The notes: generated by a model from the letters alone, not told the origin. A stretch of 20,455 bases of DNA from Sphaeroforma sirkka (GCA_001586965.3 LUCW03001509.1:77501-97955); one strand, 5' to 3'. Shown: positions 1-8,940, counted from the first letter of the stretch. Program-made: numbers and translations.

Positions 1-385
1 CTGTGGTCGAGTCGATCTCAGTTGTGAACTTTGTCACGGGTAAAACAGTCTTAACAGTCACAGTCTCGGGCACGACGGTCTTCACGGTCACCACATCAGT
101 TTTGTACTTAGTCTCTGTCTCAGGCACGACGGTCTCCACTGTCACCACATCAGTTTCGTACTTCGTCTCGGTCGCTGTGACTACATCGACAGACTGTATG
201 GCAACTGCTTCCAAAGTAGTGTATTCAGTCTCAGTCACAACAGTGGTCATAGTGTAAGTCTCGGATACTTCAGGAAAGTAAACATCAGACGCTAACGGGT
301 AATTCTCCGGTTCGGACTCGACTGGGTACGCGACGGCCAAATTTGCGACCTGAGCGGCAAACAATGCGATGTTGACAAACTTCAT
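1..385 (-). CDS. Partial secreted Thr/Val-repeat protein, cell-wall or mucin-like (5' part of gene)
   Basis: An open frame runs on the minus strand from the ATG at 385-383 to the left edge without a stop, giving 128 residues of a longer protein. Residues 1-19 look like a signal peptide: Lys2, a hydrophobic core, then AVA before Tyr20-Pro21, a plausible cleavage site. Residues 20-40 are acidic and Pro-rich. From residue 47 the protein is rich in Thr, Val and Glu, with two tandem 18-residue repeats at 72-89 (TETKYETDVVTVETVVPE) and 90-107, followed by a degenerate third. Such Thr-rich repeats after a signal peptide are common in fungal cell-wall, adhesin-like or O-mannosylated secreted proteins. 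That is a family-level inference, because the C-terminus, any GPI signal and any adhesion domain lie outside the window. The start is supported by the signal peptide following it directly and by a TATA-like element upstream. The reading frame on the opposite strand is a shadow of these repeats. Confidence 0.8.
   Translation of the reverse strand, partial: MKFVNIALFAAQVANLAVAYPVESEPENYPLASDVYFPEVSETYTMTTVVTETEYTTLEAVAIQSVDVVTATETKYETDVVTVETVVPETETKYKTDVVTVKTVVPETVTVKTVLPVTKFTTEIDSTT
65..172 (-). repeat. Two tandem 54-bp coding repeats
   Basis: Units at 119-172 and 65-118 each encode 18 residues. They differ mainly by Glu/Lys swaps, with the pattern TETKY-(E/K)-TDVVTV-(E/K)-TVVPE. The length is a multiple of three, so copy-number change would keep the reading frame, as is usual in variable fungal surface proteins. 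Confidence 0.8.
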
Positions 386-463
386 AGCGGCGTTGTGTAA
401 AGATTATCAAACTTTAGTGATAAGTGGCAGTGTGCATGTGATGATACAAGACGTAAACCTGTT

Positions 464-474
464 GTATTTAAAGT
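464..474 (-). promoter_or_regulatory. TATA-like element of the secreted-protein gene
   Basis: The minus strand reads TTTAAATAC about 80 bp upstream of the ATG at 385. It is the best TATA-like match in the immediate upstream region and the spacing is plausible. This is inferred from sequence only. The longer TA tract at 500-523 may also act as a nucleosome-poor promoter element. Confidence 0.35.
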
Positions 475-499
475 AAAGACATCGGCAGCAAATCTACTA

Positions 500-523
500 T
501 AATATATATATATATATATATAT
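500..523. repeat. Short (TA)n microsatellite
   Basis: About 11 TA dinucleotides, slightly interrupted at the left end, lie upstream of the secreted-protein gene. Confidence 0.8.
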
Positions 524-2620
524 TGTCCGGTTCAAAGCTTTCTTCAAAAAAAAAATCCTGAGGTTTGCGACTTTGCGTTTCTATTTTCTTTTTCTTCTAT
601 TTATAAATATAGAATCAAAAGTTGCATACCAATGTCGTAGGCGATATAGCTATAAACGATTTTTTAAAAACGTACAGGCTATAATACTCGCTCTATATGT
701 TATTTACATGTCAAACGCGTGATCGTTTTTCATCATGCTGAAGTATTCATGTAAATAGTCACCGGCTGAATTTTATCAATACCTCGTGCCACGAATCTAC
801 ATTATAGGACCTCATACGGCTCAGATAGATATATATTTTTACTGTATATATATTTTTTAACTTGAAATAAATAATAAATATATCGCTACAACCTATTACT
901 ATTTTTTAGATATGCTTGTTGTATTTTTTTTAAAAAATCAATAAATGAAAAAACCAAAGTCTTTAAATATATTTGGAATATGTAATATAACTATTTGTTT
1001 CTTTAAAAAAACAATAACTATATTTAGTTATTCATTTCTTTACCATGTAATTTGTTTTTGTCTTCAAAACAAGACAAATTCAGATTTTTATGAAAAAATA
1101 GATACATCACCATCACCAGTTCACCACTCCGTCATACTGACACAAAACTGTCATAACTAAGAGCACAAGAACTCTCAAGGAGTCCAGGACTCCTTACTCC
1201 CAGTTTCCATCTCTTTCATCAGATTCATCACTAAAAGAAAATCTTTTTCTTCTTTTTTTTAGATACATGTATATCATATGGATAATAATATTTATTTCAC
1301 AAATAAAGTATGTATGTTACAATTACATGTTTTCTCCTATATATTTTTTTACGAAAACAATAAATATGTTTTAAAAAGGTAATAGCAGGGGCCAGAGGCT
1401 TAGTCGCTCAGAACTTCAGAAGTCAGACATTGAATTTATATTGATTGCCGTATCCCGTACATAGGTCCGTGAGCCGTGGTGGTCAGGTAGAGTGGTGCCA
1501 TGGTGGTGGTCTCTGTCTGGGGTAGGTACTGGGCTTTTCTCTCGTTCTCTCTAAATATAATAATATATGTACTCTTATGTACATATTATTTACATAGTAC
1601 ATATGTAAAAAAATATATATATATAAAAATAGTAGAGAAAATAGACTAAAAGTAGCGAGAGCGAGAGAGAGACTGGGAGAGTATTTAGCTTTAATTTTTT
1701 TAACAAAATAAAATGTAGTTGTAATCTGAACTAAAGTTGTGAGACGTGACTCTGTGAGCTTTCAACGCTGACGTAATCAAATTCTCGAGCTACATTTTGG
1801 AATTTGTAGTCCTATTTTGATAATTTCTCTAGTGAAATGGTCCTGCCCTTCCGTATGGGTATATATTTTACTTTGTTGTTGTTGTTTTTTAATATTTAAA
1901 AGTCAAGAATGAACACAAACCTCCTTTTTTGGTCCAGGGTCCGGTTCAGGCCAAAATTTGGACAAAAATAATAGGTAGGCAAAAATCACAAGAGTAGAGA
2001 AGTAAATACATACACACTAAGGTAAAATATAGTACACGCGCAAATACCAATTTTTATATTTCTTCATTTAAAATACAAAAGCGTTCAAGCATCGACTTCT
2101 GATCTAACTCGTGGTTCAACAGTATCCTTTGGCCAGTTGTTAGCGGTAAGCAATTATTATTTGGTAGGCAATATCCCTAACTACAATATCTCGTACAGAA
2201 CAGCACCACAGAATACATGCGCTGGACGCTCGCACCTAACAGGCGAGTAATATCCGCTATTCTTATATACAGTACACTATATTATATTTCATTTGTAGAT
2301 TAGATATCATAAAAATACATGCTAATGCACTTCTCTTGAAGGTATAGCAAGCCACACGTGAATCCACATAGCAGTATTCTGGCACATACTGCAAAATAAG
2401 TTTCGACTTTCGAGTCCCAACGTACAACAGTAGCGGACAAAAACGTGAAAAGAGGTATTATCGCAGCAAGCTTGGTCCTCAAATTGGATTCAAATATTCA
2501 GCATCGTCGATTCAATTTTTATTCGAAAGTGCATAGGGACATGGGTATCATGGGACTCGTCATCATGAGAGAGGCGAGGTTGTTTCTGTTTTCAAAATAC
2601 TAAATATTCACAGCCTTTTA
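524..2620. other. AT-rich stretch without a recognisable gene
   Basis: About 2.1 kb with many T and A runs. The longest open frames are 60-71 codons, of biased low-complexity composition, and resemble nothing I recognise. Local features are a near-palindrome around 1559-1586 (TAATATATGTAC facing GTACATATTA), a GA-rich run near 1650-1680, and a GT/GG-rich patch near 1470-1530. No tRNA cloverleaf or rRNA-like stretch was seen on either strand. It may be upstream regulatory DNA of the gene at the left edge. Confidence 0.6.
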
Positions 2621-2668
2621 CGCCTCAACGCCTCAACGCCTCAACGCCTCAACGCCTCAACGCCTCAC
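2621..2668. repeat. Octamer tandem repeat, CGCCTCAA x6
   Basis: Five exact CGCCTCAA units are followed by a sixth ending in C. The array lies abruptly inside AT-rich DNA and runs directly into a degenerate CA/CCC-rich array. Confidence 0.9.
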
Positions 2669-2775
2669 GTCTCACAGCCACAGCCCACGGGCCCACAGCT
2701 ACAGCCCACAGGGTACAAGGCTACAGCCTACAAGGCACAGGGTCCCAGGGCACAGGCCCACAGACCCAAGTCTCA
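2669..2775. repeat. Degenerate CACAGCCCA-type repeats
   Basis: Imperfect words around CCCACAG, CTACAGCC and GGCACAGG recur for about 100 bp immediately after the octamer array. The pattern suggests slippage-derived cryptic simple sequence rather than coding DNA, since no frame stays open across it. Confidence 0.65.
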
Positions 2776-4522
2776 CGCCACGCGTAGGTAATGTTTTCTC
2801 CCTTTTTTTACGAAAAACAAATCACATATATGTAAAAGTTTTGCAAAGTGAAATGCCATAAATAAGTAAATTCCAAAATAAATATTCTTTCGTGCAAACC
2901 AAAAACTATTGTTGAAAATGGGTTCGGTAACTCCTGTTTATCAGTTATTTTTGATACTGTATCCGACACTACTACAGATTCAATTTTTAAAAGAATAGAC
3001 TGTAAAAAAATATCAATATTTTTAAATATATATACTTTTTTTCAAATAAATACTTTTTTTTTTTTAAACAAACCTAACACAACAACTTTTCAGATTTCCG
3101 AATTCGATCTTACCAAGTATCAGAAAAAGCGGTGAACGAATCAAACAGACTTGTAGATATTTAGAATACGTAATCACTGGTTGTTGAAATGACAATAAAA
3201 TATTTATTTTGGTACAAAATGGAAGGGTAAACATTCTTCTATAAAAATACTGATTCAGATTTGAGTGATTCCAGATTCTAAAAAGCATACCAATAAATAT
3301 TTAATGACGTTATGCCCATCTTGGGACTTTAACCTGTTCGTGACATTTCCTTTTCCCACTTTCATGAATAGATTCATTTGAAATATGAAATTTGAATAAA
3401 TTCTGCATCGCCCGTATTTCGATTTTTCCCGTGTATTTATTTTTTATAATTTTTATTCTAGCAAAATTAATATCTAGTTTAGGGCTGTGAAAGACAACAC
3501 AAAAGCAAATTCAAAAAAAAATGTGGGCGATATACAGATAATTTTGTAGGCGGTTTACAGAGAATACATAAAAACAATGATTTCTTTTCAGAATAGACAT
3601 TTTCACAACAATTTAACCACAGAACTTTTCCGATTTCTGTTTTTTATTTTTTAGAAATTGAGAAGGCCACATATGTGTGTGTGAGTAAATGCTAGTTGCT
3701 TATAAAAAACATATTATTTACTATGTCGGATACAACACATGAGTTGTACCCACAGGCCCACAGAACTTGAACCGAAACACCGAACAATGGAAGCATCCGG
3801 GTGGATGCGTGGAGGACTGGAGGACTGGGTCTGGAAGACCAGCAGATAGACCACTTTTTTTCTGTCGATTCCGCCAATTAATCTATTTTTGAAAATCTTT
3901 TCATGATGAAAAAATTCCTTCGCCTAAGTGGATTCGGGAAAGTATCAACTCCCAATAGAATTCTGATAAGCCATACGCGTGGTTACTTTAAACTCTATCT
4001 GTACAGTAATACAACCTATCAGAACAATCTGCTTTTCACCACTCGTCAAAGATTGAAAACGCCACGGATACACGGCCCACGCCCCACATACAGCAGTGCA
4101 CGTGCCACAATGGTCTTTTGAAAAACTAGTATATACCGCTTCGCGGTAGTATGTAGGTAAATATTTACGTACCACTACTGTGAGAGCTACTCCGTCACTC
4201 CGAGACAGCCCTAAAACGTTATGCTATTTACTTGTTCAAAATTTCAAACGTTGCGGTTGGTAGTTCACCTGTCCTACAGTTATTTTTAACATTTATTTAG
4301 TTAAAAAACAAATTTGTTTTTTGGATTTTTATACATTTCCGTTTATTATGTATCATATGTTTTGGCCTATAATTTCTGTGCAATTTCGATCTGATATGCA
4401 CCTATATCTGGTTTTTGGGCTGAATACTAATGTTACGGGCGAATATTGTTCTACTGTGTCATTAGCAGAATATTCATATCAGATCATTTTTTAAAACCCA
4501 GATAATCACTCATGAAGGATTC
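2776..4522. other. AT-rich stretch without a recognisable gene
   Basis: About 1.75 kb. Open frames reach only 60-76 codons and overlap on both strands without recognisable domains. Small GC-richer patches occur near 3755-3840 (CCCACAG words, then GGACTGG words) and 4065-4110 (CCCACG words). They resemble the other short-repeat islands of this region. Confidence 0.6.
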
Positions 4523-4572
4523 GGGTCCCAGGGTCCCAGGTCCCATGGCCAGGAGCCAGGCCGCCAGGGCCG
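4523..4572. repeat. GGGTCCCA tandem repeats with GGCC-rich tail
   Basis: GGGTCCCA occurs at 4523-4530 and 4531-4538, followed by a shortened GGTCCCA unit. A run of overlapping CCAGG/GGCC words then continues to about 4572. Confidence 0.75.
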
Positions 4573-4765
4573 GTAGTGTATAAATATACACTTTTTTTAA
4601 ATAAATAATAATCTTGTATATAATGGCAACCAAACTTTTATAAATTTTCATTATTTGATAATGCTATTTTTTGAAAAGCAAAAGATTATACTCCGAGAGA
4701 AAGCAAGAGATGAGAGTTCGCCTCAAAGATAAATATATAATCTTTTCTGAGTTTTCTCCAAACAT

Positions 4766-4807
4766 CCAGACTCTAGAGTCCAGACTCCAGACTCCAGACT
4801 CCAGAGT
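4766..4807. repeat. Heptamer tandem repeat, CCAGACT
   Basis: A 7-bp unit CCAGACT occurs at 4766, 4780, 4787 and 4794, with variant units between and after (CTAGAGT, CCAGAGT). Related CTCCAG words continue to about 4832. Both strands stay open here only because the 7-bp unit lacks stops. Confidence 0.85.
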
Positions 4808-4832
4808 TCAAACTCCACTGCTCCAGTGTCCA

Positions 4833-5509
4833 GCGCGAGAGGATGGGCCGTGGGGTGAGGGCCTGAGGGGTTCCGGATCAGACGGAAACTGTTTTTCTTT
4901 ATTTTTCTAAACGAAAAGAACTCGGAAAGTTCATCGAATTTCAGAATCCGGACCAGAGGTCTCAAAATGGCTAAATACCAGCGGAAAGCAAAATGTGGCA
5001 CGTACTAAATAACTCGATTGTAGGGCTATTTCAGGTTGCTTTTACTCTTTTATACTTTTTATCCAGCCAAATACTATGCAAACTCAAAACGGGTTCTGGT
5101 GTCAGACTGTCAGTGACTTGATTTTTTAGTCTGTCAGCACTCCGCAGCAGGACTTGAGGAGGAGAGAGAGAGTCATCGAATCGAGCGACTTATGATTATT
5201 TTAGGAGGGAAAAACTTGAAAAGTATGTATTCTTATTTCTAAAGCGAAAAAGGTCTCAAGGCAGGGCCTATAGATTTTAGAAGGCGTATACTTTTATGAT
5301 GTGGCCCGACTCATACCCCTAAATCATAAATGTTCTTGAGACGCTATGCCCGATTCAGATTTTATGTGTTATTCTCCACCAATTGGAGAATCGCGTTGCA
5401 AACTACCACTACTGTCAATTAATAAGAAAAAGCCTACAGCTTCTCTATTTTCAGTGTGTGCTAACTGTGAATCTTGAAAAATGAAAACCAATGCGTATAG
5501 GTATGAACT
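4833..5509. other. Stretch without a recognisable gene
   Basis: About 680 bp of mixed composition with no open frame that looks coding and no structural RNA that I recognise. A GA-rich patch lies near 5155-5175. Confidence 0.55.
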
Positions 5510-5831
5510 TATTGTACATATATCCACACATCTGTATTAATTGTACATATATCTGTATAAATGTAATTGTATATATATATCTGTAAATATGTACTTATTG
5601 TACATATATCTGTATATATGTACTTATTGCACATATAACTGTATATATCTACTTATTGTACTTATATCTGTATATATATGTACTAATTGTACATATACCG
5701 GTATACATCTACATTTTCTACATATATCTGTATATATCTACTTATTGTACATATATCTGTATATATCTACATATTATACATAAATGTGTGTATATCTACA
5801 TATTATATATAAATCTGTATATATCTACTTA
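5510..5831. repeat. 29-bp minisatellite, about 11 units
   Basis: Units begin at about 5597, 5626, 5655, 5686, 5715, 5744, 5773 and 5802. Less regular units lie before 5597. Most spacings are exactly 29 bp. Each unit has ATTGTACATATATCTG followed by TATATATCTACTT or a near variant. Because 29 is not a multiple of three, the open frames here are artefacts of an AT-rich repeat poor in stops in some frames. Confidence 0.88.
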
Positions 5832-5902
5832 ATCTTAATGTATCCTTATGTATGTATATATCTGTATATATATGTACGTATGCGTGTGTATTCTGTATAT
5901 AT

Positions 5903-5927
5903 CTATATATATATATATATATATATA

Positions 5928-6001
<74 letters not shown>
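5903..6001. repeat. Long (TA)n microsatellite
   Basis: About 100 bp of nearly pure AT dinucleotide with one small interruption near 5927-5933. The last 60-70 bp are perfect. It is flanked by degenerate TATATCTGTA-type sequence related to the adjacent minisatellite, continuing to about 6195. Confidence 0.92.
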
Positions 6002-6004
<3 letters not shown>

Positions 6005-6195
6005 TACAAATGTCTGTATATAGTGTATATATGTACAAATATCTGTATATATCTGTATTTATGTACATATATGTGTACTTATGCACATAAGGATGAATAT
6101 ATGCATAAACATGCACATGTATATTTGTGTATACATATACGTATATTATATATGAAAAATACATACTTATTTATATATAAATATATATATGTGTG

Positions 6196-6378
6196 TGTAA
6201 AATTCGATGGATATTTATATGTTTTAAACTATGTTATATAAACTATAATGCAATTTAAGTCAGTTTGGATTTAGCAGTGGTAGCTTGTGTAAGAATGATC
6301 GGTACTGTCTCTTGTTAAGAGCCTAAATATCCTCGATCACACAGGGCGTACCTCTAGCTGTTCTTTATTGAATAATTT
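6196..6378 (-). repeat. Element B partial 3' LTR-like copy
   Basis: About 180 bp starts with TGTAAAATTCGATGG and ends at TTGAATAATTT. It matches 6727-6904 and 19978 onward at roughly 90%. Only the R/U5-side part of the LTR is represented. The left edge abuts the GT/TA-rich simple sequence, so no target duplication can be read. Confidence 0.75.
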
Positions 6379-6650
6379 GCAATTCTTGTGCTCGAGTAAA
6401 CAGGGGTAAACAACGTTCTGCATATGCTCAATCTTTTGTAGCCACGGGGTAACGTGTTTCTCGGGCGCAGTTCTATAAAACATTGCTTGTAATTTACTAT
6501 AGCGGCCAAAGAAATAGTGAAACGGGAGTGTTCCAGTTTGAGGATTCATGCAGTTATTCATTTGAGTCTGAACCCATTTCAAATGATAAGGCCACATATC
6601 CTCAACGTCGTCTAGTGCGGTACGCAAGAGTTTCTTAAGTTCTCTATGAC
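6337..6650 (-). pseudogene. Element B integrase, C-terminal part (fossil)
   Basis: The minus-strand translation shows a typical retroelement integrase tail. The stretch GANETRHRELKKLL matches the conserved helix carrying the catalytic Glu region, and is followed by WPYHLKWVQTQMN and then TGTLPFHYFFGRYSKL. The last corresponds to the common TG-x-SPF-x-L-x-YGR motif of Ty3/Gypsy integrases. Part of a broken element, with no host role inferred. Confidence 0.75.
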
Positions 6651-6722
6651 GTGTCTCATTCGCACCCTGCGTTTACGGTTTGTAAGGAACACCACGCCTA
6701 TGGGTCATGCCTGATACGAGTA

Positions 6723-6726
6723 TAAG
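6723..6726. repeat. Target-site duplication of element C, left copy
   Basis: TAAG immediately precedes the TGT start of the C LTR. The matching TAAG lies at 7830-7833 after its ACA end. A 5-bp reading (ATAAG) is possible if the final A of the LTR is counted. Confidence 0.75.
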
Positions 6727-7322
6727 TGTAAACTTCGATGGAAATTACTAGGTTTCAAACTATATTAAACTAAAATACAATTTAGTCAGTTAGGATTTAG
6801 CAGTGGTAGCTTGTGTAAGAATGATCGGGACTGCCTCTTGTTAAGAGCCTAAATATCCTCGATCACACAGGGCGTACCTCTAGCTGTTCTTTATTGAATA
6901 ATTTTCACTAGAAGTACTAAGTGTTCATGACCACTTGCCTAATTTGTAAATAGACATAATAACGTAAGTCACGTTAATGCATTAGCTGATATAAATACAG
7001 TTCCATCTGAAGAAAAGTTAAAAAAAAAAGAAAAGACTTATTGGATTTTGGAGATTGGCGGGAGGACCAAAATCTATAAGTAGTAGTTCGGAGATTATAA
7101 AATTTAGTTTATAATATCCTACAGCTACTAATGTCTCAAATAGGTCCAAGTAGATGAGTCATACCAAATACTCAGGCTATTGGAGCCATCAAAGTGAATT
7201 TAGAACACTTTGGAAATATTGGAAAAAGAGCTTGTACTAAATTATTTAAAATACAAATAAAACCAATGTATTATCTCAATTGATCTTGATATTTTAGACT
7301 GACCGGAGGCCGTATCTCTACA
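6727..7322 (-). repeat. Element C full LTR (596 bp)
   Basis: It has TGT...ACA ends. On the minus strand it carries a TATA-like TATTTATATC (complement of 6988-6997) and, about 100 bp downstream, an AATAAA (complement of 6890-6895). That is the expected order of U3 promoter then R poly(A) signal, and it supports minus orientation. Homologous sequence occurs at 6196-6378, 7568-7829 and 19978-20455. Confidence 0.82.
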
Positions 7323-7567
7323 AAAATGCCTTACTTTTTGTCAGAAAACAATACTCGAACCTGGGGTCTGAAACTTTTAACAGTGAGTCGAGCCTGGGGT
7401 CTGAAACTTTAAGGAGTCTCTAGGAACCATGTCAAAAAATATAGCCGATTCGCAGCGAAAGGAGGTGTGGTCGCTGGTGCTCGTGAGGATGCGAAAGCTT
7501 CTCGTCGCCGGTCGAATGGGGGGGGCTTTTGTTTCATACACTTAAAGCGTACAGGCGGGCAGTTTTC
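7323..7567. other. Element C internal segment, unassigned
   Basis: 245 bp, richer in GC than the surrounding LTRs and without a domain I recognise. It includes a 23-24-bp near-exact direct repeat at 7355-7378 and 7388-7410 (core CTGGGGTCTGAAACTTT) and a run of eight G at 7518-7525. The first ~45 bp weakly resemble nearby integrase sequence around 7830-7890. Confidence 0.5.
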
Positions 7568-7829
7568 GAGGACCAAAATCTATAAGCAGTAGTTCAGAGA
7601 TTATAAAATTTAGTTTATAATATCCTACATCTACTAATGTCTCAAATAGGTCCAAGTAGATGAGTCATACCAAATACTCAGGCTATTGGAGCCATCAAAG
7701 TGAATTTAGAACACTTTGGAAATATTGGAAAAAGATCTTGTACTAAATTATTTAAAATACAAATAAAAACCAATGTATTATCTCAATTGATCTTGATATT
7801 TTAGACTGACCGGAGGCCGTATTTCTACA
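7568..7829 (-). repeat. Element C partial LTR
   Basis: 262 bp nearly identical to 7062-7322, with about five substitutions and a one-base length difference. It ends with CTACA directly before TAAG. Confidence 0.85.
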
Positions 7830-7833
7830 TAAG
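7830..7833. repeat. Target-site duplication of element C, right copy
   Basis: TAAG follows the ACA end of the LTR and matches 6723-6726. Confidence 0.75.
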
Positions 7834-8293
7834 TGCCTCCATTACGTCGGTACAAAACTCACTACCGTTGTCAGAACATAGTACTCGGGGGTAACCGAAG
7901 TCATTAAAGACGTGATAGCATAATTCTGCCACTGTTTGTGGACGTTTGTTCGGTATTGCATAAAGCAAGTTATAGCCCGAAGCCACACATAAGAAATGAC
8001 AGATATATACATCGCCAGTATGCTTGGATCGCGGGAGTTTAACCAAATCGACTATGACTCGGCGCATCGGTTGGTCTTCTGTCACACTTTTTAAGGGTGC
8101 CCAACCGTATCACTTGATCTGGTTCTTTTCACAATCTGTACAGCGTCGGTATTCTTCACGTATGGTTTCTTTCAGCGCCGGGTGATCAAGCCCTGCACGA
8201 ATAGTCATTTTATAAGTATGCTCATATGTTCGATGCGTTAAATTGTGTATAATTTTAACTCTACTTTTGAGCTCCTCTAAGTCAGTCAGATTC

Positions 8294-8297
8294 TGCG
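8294..8297. repeat. Target-site duplication of element A, left copy
   Basis: TGCG directly precedes the TGT start of the A LTR. The same TGCG follows the ACA end of the other LTR at 16268-16271. This fixes A as an insertion into element B. Confidence 0.85.
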
Positions 8298-8545
8298 TGT
8301 AGTAAGTATACGCGAGATAACTGTATCTCAACGTTCTCCCTCCTCAGGGAGGGGGACGTTGTTCATTTATTAGTAATTATAAACAGTAATCCTAAAATGA
8401 CTGACTCTTAAATGAGTCATTAGTCATGTGCTGTAAAACCAGCAAAACCCTAAAACTCAGTTTATCAAATTATTCTGATAAACTGTAAAACTTGTAATAA
8501 ACCTAAAATAATCAAATAAATATAAGCACTTGTATTCTGACCACA
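8298..8545 (-). repeat. Element A 3' LTR (248 bp)
   Basis: It starts TGTAGTAAGTATACG and ends GACCACA, and is about 98% identical to 16019-16267. On the minus strand it has an AATAAA (complement of 8366-8371) and TATA-like AT-rich words upstream. It also has an imperfect copy of a 12-bp inverted repeat at 8458-8485 and a TGAGTCA motif at 8413-8419. Confidence 0.93.
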
Positions 8546-8556
8546 ACCCCCCCAAA
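8546..8556 (-). promoter_or_regulatory. Element A polypurine tract
   Basis: The minus strand reads GTTTGGGGGGGT immediately before the 3' LTR start TGTGGTC. A G-rich polypurine tract at this position is the usual primer for plus-strand DNA synthesis in LTR elements, and it independently fixes the element's orientation. Confidence 0.8.
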
Positions 8557-8751
8557 CTGAAGCACTGAACAAAGCAGTGTGCCAGTTTCAGAGATGATAA
8601 GAATAGCATAGTACCTTATGTGCTGGCATTATTTTCGAGAGCTAGAGCATTGTGCAAGTGGCTGGTTTATACTCGGGAGCTAGAGTTGCTGGTTTATGCT
8701 CCAGAGCTTGAGCTCGATATCCGAGAACAAAGTTATATTGAAGATAAAGTA
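8557..8751 (-). other. Element A 3' non-coding region
   Basis: About 195 bp lie between the end of the integrase/chromodomain frame and the polypurine tract. A short plus-strand frame here shows partial internal repetition (GAGCTAGAG/GAGCTTGAG words at about 8638-8710) but no recognisable protein. Confidence 0.55.
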
Positions 8752-8799
8752 TTAGAACTGTGCACGTTGGCGCTTACGTGTCCGTGTCTGCGAAGCTTT

Positions 8800-8940
8800 G
8801 TGGTAGGTCGCGATATCGTTGGCATCATCAAAAGCTTCTGCTGTTTCCCACGTTGGTTCGCCTTCTCGCCATCTCACCAGGTATTCTAACTTCCCCGTCT
8901 CATCATTCGTACGATGTGTGATAATATGGCAAAACTCAAC
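8800..8940 (-). pseudogene. Element A chromodomain (fossil)
   Basis: The translation reads EFCHIITHRT, then an acidic turn, then EYLVRWREGEPTWETAEAF and a short helix ending ATYH. The layout of an initial strand, YLVRW, G-x-x-x-x-TWE and C-terminal helix is the classic chromodomain pattern. In chromoviruses this module sits at the integrase C-terminus and is known to steer integration towards particular chromatin. One point from the family: the third cage aromatic is usually in the first strand, and here the strand carries Phe. Confidence 0.88.

Larger units (their letters stand above)
6727..7829 (-). mobile_element. Element C: short LTR-element fossil with B-family LTRs, nested in element B
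   Basis: The insertion starts TGTAAACTTCG and ends CTACA, is flanked by TAAG on both sides, and lies inside B's integrase region. It holds one full LTR (6727-7322), a 245-bp internal piece and a partial LTR (7568-7829). The LTR is of the same family as the ends of B. The overlapping LTR parts differ by about 2%, so it is young. It has no coding capacity of its own and is a strongly reduced, broken copy, or possibly a non-autonomous derivative. Confidence 0.8.
7830..8297 (-). pseudogene. Element B integrase, zinc-binding and catalytic-core parts (fossil)
   Basis: On the minus strand, 8110-8297 encodes an HHCC zinc-binding region: HRTYEH (H-x4-H), then about 28 residues, then CTDC. Positions 7830-8085 encode the start of the retroviral-type core. 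It has IVDLVKLP with the first catalytic Asp, a YICHFLCVASGYNLLYAIPNK strand segment, and VLCSDNGSEFCTDV with the second Asp in the usual D-x-G-x-EF context. It is bounded on the right by the inserted LTR of A and on the left by C. Confidence 0.85.

Noticed and set aside
3-257. Plus-strand open frame with Thr/Val/Ser-rich translation
   Set aside because: It is the antisense shadow of the repeat-bearing minus-strand gene. The minus strand has a signal peptide and an in-frame start, while the plus-strand frame has neither.
945-1160. 71-codon plus-strand open frame
   Set aside because: Lys/Ile/Phe-rich composition expected from AT-rich DNA, with no domain and no supporting context.
2048-2062. 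Yeast ARS-consensus-like T-rich match
   Set aside because: Only a near match, and such matches are expected many times by chance in AT-rich DNA.
3064-3288. 74-codon minus-strand open frame
   Set aside because: No recognisable motif, and its length is within what AT-rich non-coding DNA gives by chance.
4671-5001. Overlapping frames on both strands with a repeating SRLQTPDSRVQTP-like pattern
   Set aside because: Both derive from the CCAGACT heptamer array and neither continues as plausible protein.
5541-6241. Tyr/Ile-rich open frames on both strands
   Set aside because: They arise from TATA-rich repeats. The 29-bp period is not a multiple of three and the same DNA is open on both strands.
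7346-7378. tRNA B-box-like GGTTCGAG on the minus strand
   Set aside because: Flanking bases do not pair as a T-arm and no acceptor or anticodon arm can be folded around it, so it is not a tRNA or an evident SINE.
7062-7829. Direct repeats considered as a CRISPR or simple tandem duplication
   Set aside because: Only two copies of about 261 bp, and the outer ends show LTR termini with a target duplication, which fits an LTR element better.
8440-8456. CCCTAAAA words considered as a telomere-type repeat
   Set aside because: A single occurrence inside each LTR of element A, not an array.
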